NCBI GenBank assembly: GCA_031550915.1
Contig: JAVBOF010000032.1
Coordinates: 1-16,674, forward strand
Length of the DNA stretch: 16,674 nucleotides
Direction of reading: 5' to 3'
From: JAVBOF01 sp031550915
GTDB taxonomy: Bacteria > Bacillota > Clostridia > Christensenellales > MGBC116941
Program-made: the position numbers and the translations under genes
Notes under the pieces: generated by a model
What the model saw: the letters and a program-made list of their open reading frames with translations, nothing else
Told to the model about the DNA's origin: nothing
Database searches by the model: none
Part shown: positions 7,508-14,982 of the stretch, one piece after another
Layout: the number at the start of each line of letters is the position of its first letter
How positions within the stretch are numbered: the first letter of the stretch is position 1

Positions 7508-8902
7508 ATGGAAAACTTTAGACAAGACCTTACAACAGGCAGTGTAAGCAAAAACCTCATCAAATTCAGCATCCCGTTTCTTTTGGCGAATACACTTCAA
7601 GCTTTATATAACGTTGTCAATATGGTGGTTGTCGGCCACTTCGCGGGCCCTCAAAGCATATCGGGCGTAAATATTGGTGGACAGATAATGCTGCTGGTCA
7701 TGAGTCTGATTATCGGTTTTAGTATCGGCGGAACTATCTTGATCGCACAATATATTGGCGCAAAGCAATACAACGAGGAAAAGCGGGTAATCGGCACCCT
7801 GTTTTCAATCTTTATTATTGCGGCAATCGTAATAACCGCAATAATGTACATATTTTGCGATCCTATTTTACGGCTTTTGGATACTCCTGCGGAAGCTTGG
7901 TCGGAGACAAGGGCATATCTGCATATTACGATAGGCGGAACGATATTCGTGCTAGGCTATAATGGCATCAGCGCGGTATTGCGCGGTATGGGTGATTCCA
8001 AACGGCCGCTTTTGTTCGTATTTATATCTATAATTATAAATGTTGTTCTGGACCTTGTGTTCATATCCGTTCTGCATATGGGCGCGGCAGGCGCGGCATG
8101 GGCGACGATCATCGCGCAGGCTGCCGCTATGATATTCTCAATAATATACCTATCAAAAAAGGATTTTGTATTCGATTTCAAACTTAAAAGCTTTCGGATA
8201 GATCCGCGAAACGCAAAACTTTTGTTTAAGCTTGGATTGCCGTCTGCAGTCCAAACGAGCGTCGTGCAGTTTTCGTTCCTGGCGATTATAGGTATGGTAA
8301 ACAGCTTTGGCTATATCGCAACGGCGGTAAACGGCATCGCCACGCGTGTAAGCGGATTCGCCACACTGCCGGGGCTTGCAATGTCTGCTGCAATTGCGGC
8401 GATGGTCGGGCAAAACATTGGAGCAAAGCAATATGAAAGGGCCAGCAAAACCATGTTTACGGGCATGAGCATATCGGCGGGGATATCTTTAGTAATAACT
8501 GCTATAGTATTCATCTTTCCGCACGGCATCATGGCAGCATTTACATCCGACCCTAACGCTATCGAAATGGGTACATCCTATATGCGTATCAGCAGCTATT
8601 ATTACGTCTTATTATCCTTAGTATTCTCGATAAGCGGCCTTGCGAACGGATCCGGACATAATACGTTTGTCCTATTCAATTCGTTGCTTTCTTCTTTTAT
8701 ACTTCGCCTGCCGCTCGCGTACCTGTTCTCACATGTACTTGGATATGGCCTGGACGGTATTGCGATGGGTATCTCCGTTGCTCCGGTTGGTTCTATAATA
8801 GCTGCAGTGATCTTCTACAGGCTTGGCGTTTGGAAAAAACCGCGCGTGAAGCTTATTGGTGTGGACGACACACCGAGGGACAATACCGATGGATGGGAAT
8901 AG
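7508..8902 (+). CDS. MATE-family multidrug/metabolite exporter
   Basis: Integral membrane antiporter of the multidrug and toxic compound extrusion family, 464 residues, the usual length. The opening LTTGSVSKNLIKFSIPFLLANTLQ (two adjoining stretches) is characteristic of bacterial MATE proteins. About twelve hydrophobic helices are visible in two homologous halves: VGHFAGPQSISGVNIGG and GFSIGGTILIAQYIGAKQ in the first half, and VNGIATRVSGFATLPGLA and AAMVGQNIGAKQYERASK in the second. Such proteins exchange Na+ or H+ for cationic compounds; the real substrate cannot be predicted. The start at ATG 7508 has only a weak ribosome site (GGTTAAGTG), so expression may be low or coupled to the upstream small gene. 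The 128-base gap that follows is convergent with the flagellin gene and holds no clear terminator, only AT-rich runs. Confidence 0.93.
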   Translation: MENFRQDLTTGSVSKNLIKFSIPFLLANTLQALYNVVNMVVVGHFAGPQSISGVNIGGQIMLLVMSLIIGFSIGGTILIAQYIGAKQYNEEKRVIGTLFSIFIIAAIVITAIMYIFCDPILRLLDTPAEAWSETRAYLHITIGGTIFVLGYNGISAVLRGMGDSKRPLLFVFISIIINVVLDLVFISVLHMGAAGAAWATIIAQAAAMIFSIIYLSKKDFVFDFKLKSFRIDPRNAKLLFKLGLPSAVQTSVVQFSFLAIIGMVNSFGYIATAVNGIATRVSGFATLPGLAMSAAIAAMVGQNIGAKQYERASKTMFTGMSISAGISLVITAIVFIFPHGIMAAFTSDPNAIEMGTSYMRISSYYYVLLSLVFSISGLANGSGHNTFVLFNSLLSSFILRLPLAYLFSHVLGYGLDGIAMGISVAPVGSIIAAVIFYRLGVWKKPRVKLIGVDDTPRDNTDGWE

Positions 8903-9030
8903 AAATGTTGCTCGTCAAGACATAAAAAATAAGCAATAAGAACTGCCATTTATAGTTATTAACTGATATACTCTTTTTCTCTAAAAAAACAAGAGGGCGC
9001 ATTTTGGTCGAACACCGGCGAAAAGGGGCT

Positions 9031-9843
9031 TTAGAAACTTAACAGGTTCAGAACCATTTGAGAGGATTTGTTTGCCTGCGCTAGTACGGCAAGAGAACTC
9101 TGCATCAATAGCTGCTCCTTAACCATATTGCTGATTTCCTTAGCCATATCTACATCGCGGATCCGCGATTCCGCTTCGGTAAGGTTTTCTTCCATTATGT
9201 CGAGATAGTTTATCTTGTGTTCTAACCTGTTTGTCAAAGCTCCTAAATTTGCGCGGTTTGTAGAGTTGATGTTTATTGCGTTTTTGATATTTTCTATTGA
9301 TGCGGACGCGTTTATACGCGTTAAAATATCCAAACCATCCAGCCCAAGAAAGGACAAGTTGGATTGCGGGATCGAAATATTCAGCTTGTCGTAAGAATTC
9401 GGGCCAGATTGTACAACTATCGAAGAACCGTCAAATAGTTTTTTATCGTTGAACGAAGCGCCTCCGAAGATATCGCTGAGCTCCTTTGCAAGCTGCTGGA
9501 ACTCTTCGTTCAGAGCTTTACGGTCAATAATGTCCTCGTTGGTGTCCGAAGCGCTTTGAATGGACAGTTCGTTCATTCTCTGTAAAATGTCATGAACAGT
9601 TTGAAGCGATCCTTCAGCGGTTTGAAGCAATGATATGGCATCCTGGCAATTTTTTGATGCTGTTCTAGTACCACGGATCTGCGCACGCATCTTTTCGCTT
9701 ATGGCAAGACCAGCGGGGTCATCTGCAGCACTATTAATTCGATAACCGGAACTAAGCCGCTGGATAGACTTTGCAAAGTTATCCGCATGCGAATTATATT
9801 GCCTGTGTGCAAACATAGCTGAAATATTATTGTTGATATACAT
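9031..9843 (-). CDS. hag: Flagellin (short form)
   Basis: Structural protein of the flagellar filament, exported through the flagellar secretion apparatus. It has 270 residues, near the short end for flagellins. The N-terminal D0/D1 part runs from MYINNNISAM through LSSGYRINSAADDPAGLAIS (30-49) to LQRMNELSIQSASDTNED (87-104), a stretch matching the TLR5-recognised region of other flagellins. The C-terminal D1/D0 part runs from about 175 and includes GALTNRLEHKINYL and ESRIRDVDMAKEI. Almost no variable D2/D3 region lies between them. The start is ATG at 9843-9841, with GGAGG (complement at 9849-9853) five bases upstream; longer in-frame starts are excluded because flagellins begin at this INNN position. 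Cys66 is unusual. No other flagellar gene is in view. Expression is probably controlled by the leader element described separately. Confidence 0.95.
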   Translation of the reverse strand: MYINNNISAMFAHRQYNSHADNFAKSIQRLSSGYRINSAADDPAGLAISEKMRAQIRGTRTASKNCQDAISLLQTAEGSLQTVHDILQRMNELSIQSASDTNEDIIDRKALNEEFQQLAKELSDIFGGASFNDKKLFDGSSIVVQSGPNSYDKLNISIPQSNLSFLGLDGLDILTRINASASIENIKNAININSTNRANLGALTNRLEHKINYLDIMEENLTEAESRIRDVDMAKEISNMVKEQLLMQSSLAVLAQANKSSQMVLNLLSF

Positions 9844-9883
9844 CCTTGCCTCCGGTATTGCCATAGCATCCTTGCCAGCCGGA
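9841..9883 (-). promoter_or_regulatory. Flagellin leader with two CsrA-like sites and an SD-sequestering hairpin
   Basis: On the minus strand GGCAAGGATG occurs twice, at 9876-9867 and at 9850-9841; the second includes the flagellin start codon. Each copy holds CAAGGATG, matching the core of the CsrA consensus (ACARGGAUGU). TCCGG at 9883-9879 can pair with CCGGA at 9855-9851, putting the first copy in a 23-base loop and the GGA of the Shine-Dalgarno GGAGG in the stem. Two sites, one in a loop and one at the ribosome site, is the layout known for CsrA repression, for example of hag in Bacillus subtilis. That CsrA acts here is inferred. Confidence 0.55.
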
Positions 9884-9919
9884 TACGCAGAAAGGACTTC
9901 CGGTACCCTGACAAAACGT

Positions 9920-9928
9920 ATTATATCA
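9920..9928 (-). promoter_or_regulatory. Extended -10 promoter candidate for flagellin
   Basis: The minus strand reads TGATATAAT at 9928-9920, an extended -10 element (TGnTATAAT). No good -35 box lies 17 bases upstream. Transcription would start near 9913, giving a leader of about 70 bases. I found no sigma-D-type pair (TAAA then GCCGATAT) in this stretch, although many Firmicute flagellin genes use one. Confidence 0.45.
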
Positions 9929-9979
9929 TATTTTGTGCAAAAAAGATACATATAGAAGCAATTTTGATAGAATGGGCAA

Positions 9980-10008
9980 TTGAAAACATAAAATATATGA
10001 TGTATCGT
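9980..10008 (+). promoter_or_regulatory. Weak promoter candidate for the amidase gene
   Basis: TTGAAA at 9980-9985 and TATCGT at 10003-10008 are separated by 17 bases, each matching the consensus at 4 or 5 of 6 positions. It would give a leader of about 120 bases. It is the best pair I see in the 292-base gap between the divergent flagellin and amidase genes, but it is not strong. Confidence 0.3.
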
Positions 10009-10135
10009 ATAGGTTAAAAGAGTGGATGCAAACGTTTTTTGTATTGGACAATCCCATAGTATTTAATTAAGCGGTACGCATCCCAAAAGCTAAATATACG
10101 AGAATGCTTTGAATATATCTGAAAGGTATACACAC

Positions 10136-11197
10136 ATGAAGAAAGCTATTTGCTACCTTGTTACGACAATCACAATTATAGCCATGACCGTTCTCGGCTC
10201 GTGCATGATAAACCCCAATGATTACGCGGGTAAGCGTGTCGATCTTGAAAAAGTCAGGGCGATCGTACATATAACGGATAAAGTGGAAAAAATAACGCCG
10301 ACACCAAATTTGACGACTCCTTCGCCAACGCCGACGGTTGTAGTGGAAGAGGAATCTGCACCGGAGCCTACGCCGGAAAAAACATTCGCTTTGCCGGATT
10401 ACAGCGAAGCGGAGCTAAATGGCGGTAATGATTCAGAAGCGGATGAAGCAGTAATTACGGAACCCCCGTCTGATAAAAGAGCAAGCGATTTGCCTAAGGA
10501 AACCCCGCCGGCGGAAAAAGAGGTCAACATGAACAATTCCATACCTGCCAGCAAGGCCAGTTTGAAAGGCCTTGTTATAGGGATCGACCCGGGGCATCAA
10601 AGCAAAGCGGACTCCAAGACTGAGCCGGAAGCGCCGGATTCAAAGACGATGAAAAAGCGTACATCATCAGGCACGCAGGGAATAAAATCTAAGACGCCAG
10701 AATACAAAATAAACCTGATCATCGGCCTGGCGCTGAAAAAAGAATTGGAAGCCCGCGGCGCGAAAGTCGTGATGACACGTGAGAAAAATGACGTAAAGAT
10801 ATCAAATGCCGAACGCGCGATACTTTTGAACAAAGCAAAAGTGGATTTTGCCATCCGCCTGCATTGCGACGGCAACACCGATGCCGACAAACACGGCACC
10901 TCGGTCCTTATACCTTCCGGCAAGTATTGCAAGGCAATTGATTCCTCCAGCAAAAAGATAGGAAAGATCATGCTGGATGAGTTTACGGAGGCAACGGGGT
11001 CCAAAAGCAATGGCTTGAGTTCAAGATCCGACCAGACCGGATTCAACTGGTCTAAGGTACCAATATGCAATGTCGAGATGGGATTTATGACAAACGTTAA
11101 AGAGGACGCACTGCTTAATGACGCGGATTACCAAAAAAAATGCGTGAATGGACTTATAAACGGCATCACAAAGGTATTTGAAAACTATTATAATTAG
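10136..11197 (+). CDS. Lipoprotein N-acetylmuramoyl-L-alanine amidase (Amidase_3)
   Basis: Zinc hydrolase that cuts the amide bond between MurNAc and the stem peptide of peptidoglycan. Of 353 residues, 1-22 form a signal peptide ending in a lipobox-like VLGSC (Cys23), so it is probably lipid-anchored outside the membrane. Residues about 50-145 are a low-complexity Pro/Thr/Glu-rich spacer (TPTPNLTTPSPTP and similar), likely spanning into the wall. The catalytic domain runs from about 145 to the end: IDPGH with zinc ligand His154, PEYKINL with Glu189, RLHCDG with His243, and NVEMGFMTN with catalytic Glu314. The long stretch between His154 and Glu189 (EPEAPDSKTMK, SSGTQGIKSKTPEYK) matches a clostridial subgroup. 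ATG 10136 is chosen over an upstream TTG because it follows GAAAGG and starts a normal signal peptide. It could act in growth, daughter-cell separation or sporulation. Confidence 0.9.
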   Translation: MKKAICYLVTTITIIAMTVLGSCMINPNDYAGKRVDLEKVRAIVHITDKVEKITPTPNLTTPSPTPTVVVEEESAPEPTPEKTFALPDYSEAELNGGNDSEADEAVITEPPSDKRASDLPKETPPAEKEVNMNNSIPASKASLKGLVIGIDPGHQSKADSKTEPEAPDSKTMKKRTSSGTQGIKSKTPEYKINLIIGLALKKELEARGAKVVMTREKNDVKISNAERAILLNKAKVDFAIRLHCDGNTDADKHGTSVLIPSGKYCKAIDSSSKKIGKIMLDEFTEATGSKSNGLSSRSDQTGFNWSKVPICNVEMGFMTNVKEDALLNDADYQKKCVNGLINGITKVFENYYN

Positions 11198-11199
11198 TG

Positions 11200-11228
11200 T
11201 TGACAGAAATAAAACCAGGATGTATACT
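11200..11228 (+). promoter_or_regulatory. Strong sigma-A promoter of the GntR-ABC operon
   Basis: Perfect TTGACA at 11200-11205 and TATACT at 11223-11228 with an ideal 17-base spacer. It begins three bases after the amidase stop codon. The -10 box runs into the inverted repeat at 11225-11259, so bound repressor would block RNA polymerase. Confidence 0.9.
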
Positions 11229-11259
11229 AGGTGTACTAGTACGAATAGTACACCTAGTA
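11225..11259 (+). promoter_or_regulatory. Operator: perfect 14-bp inverted repeat
   Basis: TACTAGGTGTACTA at 11225-11238 and TAGTACACCTAGTA at 11246-11259 are exact reverse complements around a 7-base centre (GTACGAA). The repeat covers the end of the -10 box and the expected transcription start. The next gene encodes a YtrA-type GntR protein, so autoregulation through this site is the simple reading. The GTGTACTA/TAGTACAC core looks like sites I recall for YtrA-type regulators; that comparison is from memory. Confidence 0.85.
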
Positions 11260-11332
11260 CTATTTTCCGGCCGTTATAAGTTTCAACATACAGGAAAGAC
11301 ATGCATGTAGTTTTGAAAGGAGTTTGGTTAAA

Positions 11333-11734
11333 TTGCTGATAATCGATAGATTATCCCGTAGCCCGGTATATGAGCAAATCATAGAGCAATTCAAAAATCT
11401 TATCGCCGTTGGGCAGTTGCAGCCCGGAGGCGTGCTTCCTTCCGTTAGATCTTTGTCTCAGGAGCTTTCCATAAACCCGAATACTTTGCAAAAAGCGTAT
11501 TCGGAAATGGAACATCAGGGACTATGTATAACGGCGCCGGGAAGCGGGCGGTATATCACGCCCAACGCAAAGGAGTTGATCTTTGAAATGAGAAAAAAAA
11601 GGCTTGGTGAACTGGAAAGCCTGCTATACGAACTGGCAGCGGCAGGCATATCAAAAGAAGAGATAATTAATAGTGTGAAGGCCATTTATAAAAATACGGC
11701 TGTAGCGGGAGAGGAGGGGCTTGAAAATGATTAA
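11333..11734 (+). CDS. GntR-family repressor, YtrA type
   Basis: Transcription factor of 133 residues with an N-terminal winged helix-turn-helix and only a short helical tail, which is the YtrA subfamily layout and too short for a large effector domain. RSPVYEQIIEQFKNLIAVGQ starts the domain. LPSVRSLSQELSINPNTLQKAY (in two parts, LPSVRSLSQELS and INPNTLQKAY) is the DNA-recognition region, and GSGRYITP is the wing. I place the start at TTG 11333, ten bases from AAAGGAG at 11316-11322; another TTG at 11324 is one base from that site. Its 3' end overlaps the ABC ATPase start by 8 bases, so the genes are coupled. It probably binds the inverted repeat in its own promoter and is released under envelope stress or by ligand, as in B. 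subtilis ytr; the signal here is unknown. Confidence 0.9.
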   Translation: MLIIDRLSRSPVYEQIIEQFKNLIAVGQLQPGGVLPSVRSLSQELSINPNTLQKAYSEMEHQGLCITAPGSGRYITPNAKELIFEMRKKRLGELESLLYELAAAGISKEEIINSVKAIYKNTAVAGEEGLEND

Positions 11735-12647
11735 AGCAGAAAACATCACTAAAATGTTTGGGGATAAAAAAGCGCTGAATCTTTTGAGTTGTGAGATACC
11801 GGAAGGCTGCATCTTTGGTATGGTCGGCGCAAACGGAGCCGGAAAATCGACGCTCTTACGGCTATTGACGGGTGTGTATAGTCCGGATTCGGGTAGTGTA
11901 ACAATGGATGGTAAAATCATATATTCATCTCCGGACGTAAAAGCGAAGCTTTCATTTGTACCGGACGAACTCTATTTTTTACAAAACGCCAATATGAAAC
12001 GCATGGCAAAGCTCTACCAATGCAGCTTTAAGGATTTTGATACCGGGCGCATGGAAAAACTGGCATCAATATTCGGCCTGAGCACTAAGGCCAACATAAA
12101 TACTTTTTCGAAGGGCATGAAACGTCAGGCGGCAACGATATTGGCGCTGTCTTGCAGAACAAAATACATCTTCCTTGATGAAACGCTGGACGGTTTGGAC
12201 CCTATAGTGCGTAACCTTGTTAAGAAGGTGTTGTATGACGATATCTGCGAGAGGGGCGCTACGGCAGTTATAACCAGCCATTCTCTCAGGGAACTGGAGG
12301 ATACCTGCGATCAGCTTGCTTTGCTGCATGAGGGCGGGATAGTGTTCCAAAGCGATATACAGGACCTTAAAACTTCGCTGTTCAAGGTTCAGGTCGCATT
12401 TGGATATGAATTTGACAGCAAGCTTTTTGAAGGAATTGACGTTAAAAACTATAGCCAAAACGGGAGTGTTGCAAATCTCGTGGTTGGCGGAGATAAAGAC
12501 GAAGTACAGGTTTGTCTGAGAGGCAAGAACCCGATGTTGTTGGAAATATTGCCGCTTTCGCTCGAAGAGGTTTTTGTTCATGAGATGGAAGCGTTGGGTT
12601 ATGCATTTGAAGGGGTTTTGGAGTTGGAAGAGGGGGTAGCGAAATGA
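11727..12647 (+). CDS. ABC transporter ATP-binding protein
   Basis: ATPase subunit of an ABC transporter, 306 residues, acting at the inner face of the membrane with the permease encoded next. Walker A GANGAGKST lies at 34-42, a signature-like FSKGMKRQ at 127-134, Walker B YIFLDE at 147-152 followed by TLDGLDP, and the switch histidine in ITSHSLRE (His185). The usual Q-loop glutamine after the strand LSFVP is replaced by Asp-Glu (VPDEL), as seen in YtrB-like ATPases. The last 90 or so residues are a C-terminal extension beyond the core domain. ATG 11727 follows GGAGAGGAGGGG; a TTG at 11721 is less likely. The stop overlaps the permease start by four bases (ATGA at 12644-12647). Confidence 0.93.
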   Translation: MIKAENITKMFGDKKALNLLSCEIPEGCIFGMVGANGAGKSTLLRLLTGVYSPDSGSVTMDGKIIYSSPDVKAKLSFVPDELYFLQNANMKRMAKLYQCSFKDFDTGRMEKLASIFGLSTKANINTFSKGMKRQAATILALSCRTKYIFLDETLDGLDPIVRNLVKKVLYDDICERGATAVITSHSLRELEDTCDQLALLHEGGIVFQSDIQDLKTSLFKVQVAFGYEFDSKLFEGIDVKNYSQNGSVANLVVGGDKDEVQVCLRGKNPMLLEILPLSLEEVFVHEMEALGYAFEGVLELEEGVAK

Positions 12648-14842
12648 ATAGATCGTTCAATTTGAGGCTGTATGCGGAAGGCTTGCGGAGGGTTCGCGCG
12701 CTGGGAATAGTCTTTGGCGTACTCACGCTGTTGATATCGTTGATACCTTCGATAATGAATGCTGTTACAGCAACCTATAAAGACGGAGCAAGCTTTTTGC
12801 CAAATGTCGTTGATATAGCGCCGGTGTTGATTCCTTTTGCCTTTATAATAGCTGTAGTAATGATATACCGCGCTTTTTCCTTCCTAAACGCGAGAAACAC
12901 CAGCGATTATTATCACAGTATAGCGCACACGCGTGCAGGTATATATTTCAGCTTTGCCGCCGCCGCGATGACATGGGTATATGGAATTATAATCGTCAAT
13001 ATTGCCGGTACAGTGTTGGTATATGCTATTTGCGGAACACCGTTAAACGCGCAGATGATTTTGCCGCTGATTCTTAATTATATAGCTATGGCCACCTTTG
13101 GAGCGGGCTGCGCGGCGATCGCCACATGCCTGACAGGGGTCTGGATAGGCAACATCATTTTAACTTTGATCATTGCTTTTTTGCCGAGATTCCTTATTTA
13201 TGCGTTACAGGTCATAACGGAAATGGTAGCGAATCTGGGTGTTGCTACTCTCGGGTTCATCTTTCAGGATAAAACGAATTTAGTAACGGGTAGTGTTATA
13301 AACGCGTTTTTCGGCGGAAGCGACTATAATATATTATTGCTTAACCCAGGGGCGATAGCATACACGCTGATACTTGGTTTGATCTATATCGGCTTAGGTT
13401 ACCTTTGCTTCAGCAAAAGAAAGTCGGAGCTCGCCGGTCGTAATACCCAAAGCAGGGTTCTGCAGGGTGTTTACCGTTGCTTATTGGCCGTTCCGTTCCT
13501 TATTATCGCAAGTATACTTGCAGTCTTCTCGAATTCGGAGGAGACGGTCTTTGGAGTTATTATAGTCGTCATTTTAGCACTGTTCATTTACCTGTTGTTT
13601 GAGCTATTAACAACAAAAAAAGCGAAAAACCTGCTTAAGGCGCTACCGTTCTTCCTTATACCGATAGCTTTCAGTATACTGTTTGTATTTGGCGCCAATG
13701 GATTGGCGAAAATGATAACCCTGACAGATGAGGACGTAGCAAATGTAGAATCGATATCTTTGCTTGATTCCGGAATATATGACAGCAAATCATCCGGATA
13801 TCTGATTGGCGACAATATAAGTCCGACGTATGAAAGGTTGAAAGGCAAAGAAATTGTAATCGATGATGAAGCGCTAGTCAGGGACATAAGCGAATACGTA
13901 AACCTGACGAATGATAGGTCAAATGCCGTATTCGGAAGCGTAATAGGATCCCACAAGGTTTCGTTCAACCTAAAAAATGGTGGAAAGAAACTCTGCATTA
14001 TTGGCCTGAACAATGAGCTTATCGATAGGGTTGCAAAGAATATTGCAAAAAGGAAGGATGTAATGCAGACTGTATTGGCAAAGCCAACGGACGACGAAAT
14101 AAAGTTGATAGAGCCTTTAAATGGGTTGGACAGGACTGCGACATATAAGATATGGCAAGCTCTTAAAGAGGATTACGCCGCCATTGGTGCAGAGAAATGG
14201 GGGCAATCGATGAACGGTAACGCAGGCAATATCTCGAATCCGTATGATTTTGAAGCGGTATTTAGTAATTTGCCTGTTGAAAGCAAAGATACGCAGAACG
14301 AAGGGTATGGTGCAGGTAATATTGAAAATATTTATGTTAAGGGCAGCATAGGGATGCGTAATTTTTACTGTTCTTATCCAATAACCGACAAAACTCCAAA
14401 ATCGGCCGCACTGTATATGAAATTGCTTAACGAAGCGAATGGAGAAAAAGTCTTAAATATGCTTAAAATAGTCGAAGATGGTAAGGAAAACGATGCTCAG
14501 ATAATAAACATGTCGCTTACCATGCAAAACGCGCAAGGATTGCTGACCGATGAAAACGGTGAATATAGCAACCAATTTTATATGTCAGACGGTAAGGAAA
14601 AACTTGAGATAGCAAAGATCATCATAGCGAACGGCATAACAGAGCCGGATATAAATAAGCCTTTCTTAAGCCTTTATATTGATAAATTTGGATCTGTAAA
14701 CAGCGAACACGCAAACGTAAAGATATCCCTTACAGATGACAAACTGAATGCGCTTATCGAAATATTCAAGCATCAAGGCGCAGAAGAAAATGCGCAGGAA
14801 AAGGCAATATCCGTGCCCGCGCCCGATGTCGTCATGGAATAA
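12644..14842 (+). CDS. ABC transporter permease with large extracytoplasmic C-terminal domain
   Basis: Membrane partner of the ATPase, 732 residues. About nine hydrophobic helices occupy residues 18-355 (roughly 18-40, 57-79, 98-128, 138-163, 166-190, 235-256, 276-296, 301-322 and 332-354). The motif TSDYYHSIAHTRAGIYFS at 86-103 resembles the tsDfYHSLPltR signature of permeases in YtrA-linked ABC operons. Residues about 356-732 contain no membrane segment and are probably outside the cell, resembling the DUF6449-type C-terminal domain as far as I recall. It starts in an ATGA overlap with the ATPase stop and is followed by a terminator, so the operon is only repressor, ATPase and permease. The cargo is unknown; export or sensing of cell-wall-active compounds is plausible by analogy. 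Confidence 0.88.
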   Translation: MNRSFNLRLYAEGLRRVRALGIVFGVLTLLISLIPSIMNAVTATYKDGASFLPNVVDIAPVLIPFAFIIAVVMIYRAFSFLNARNTSDYYHSIAHTRAGIYFSFAAAAMTWVYGIIIVNIAGTVLVYAICGTPLNAQMILPLILNYIAMATFGAGCAAIATCLTGVWIGNIILTLIIAFLPRFLIYALQVITEMVANLGVATLGFIFQDKTNLVTGSVINAFFGGSDYNILLLNPGAIAYTLILGLIYIGLGYLCFSKRKSELAGRNTQSRVLQGVYRCLLAVPFLIIASILAVFSNSEETVFGVIIVVILALFIYLLFELLTTKKAKNLLKALPFFLIPIAFSILFVFGANGLAKMITLTDEDVANVESISLLDSGIYDSKSSGYLIGDNISPTYERLKGKEIVIDDEALVRDISEYVNLTNDRSNAVFGSVIGSHKVSFNLKNGGKKLCIIGLNNELIDRVAKNIAKRKDVMQTVLAKPTDDEIKLIEPLNGLDRTATYKIWQALKEDYAAIGAEKWGQSMNGNAGNISNPYDFEAVFSNLPVESKDTQNEGYGAGNIENIYVKGSIGMRNFYCSYPITDKTPKSAALYMKLLNEANGEKVLNMLKIVEDGKENDAQIINMSLTMQNAQGLLTDENGEYSNQFYMSDGKEKLEIAKIIIANGITEPDINKPFLSLYIDKFGSVNSEHANVKISLTDDKLNALIEIFKHQGAEENAQEKAISVPAPDVVME

Positions 14843-14868
14843 AAAACTATTCGGTCACAGAGCTATAT

Positions 14869-14898
14869 AGACAGCCTCCGGCAGGGGGCTGTCTTTTT
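14869..14898 (+). terminator. Rho-independent terminator of the ABC operon
   Basis: AGACAGCC at 14869-14876 pairs with GGCTGTCT at 14887-14894 around a 10-base loop, with TTTTT at 14894-14898. It begins 26 bases after the permease stop and is the cleanest terminator in the window. Confidence 0.92.
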
Positions 14899-14922
14899 GA
14901 GTAGATTGCTTGTCTCGCGGGC

Positions 14923-14951
14923 TTCACATACTCGATTCAATGCCCTATAAT
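14923..14951 (+). promoter_or_regulatory. Sigma-A promoter of the RNA methyltransferase gene
   Basis: TTCACA at 14923-14928 (5 of 6) and perfect TATAAT at 14946-14951 with a 17-base spacer, directly after the ABC operon terminator. Transcription would start near 14958, about 25 bases before the start codon. Confidence 0.8.
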
Positions 14952-14982
14952 AATATTATTCGTATTTAGTAAGGAGAATCCA

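Noticed and set aside
8969..8993. CTCTT/AAGAG hairpin with A and T runs between the MATE and flagellin genes
   Set aside because: The stem is five base pairs and AT-rich, with no proper tail on the plus strand and no GC stem before the T run on the minus strand; not supportable as a terminator.
9844..9951. N-terminal extension of flagellin by 36 codons
   Set aside because: Flagellins start at the INNN motif, and GGAGG is correctly placed for the ATG at 9843; the extension covers the promoter and leader.
10024..10083. GGATGC and GCATCC as a possible hairpin upstream of the amidase
   Set aside because: Only six paired bases around a loop of about 48 bases; likely chance and not a riboswitch.
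11299..11308. Palindrome ACATGCATGT in the leader of the GntR gene
   Set aside because: Ten-base palindromes are frequent by chance and this one is not near the promoter; the 14-bp repeat explains control better.
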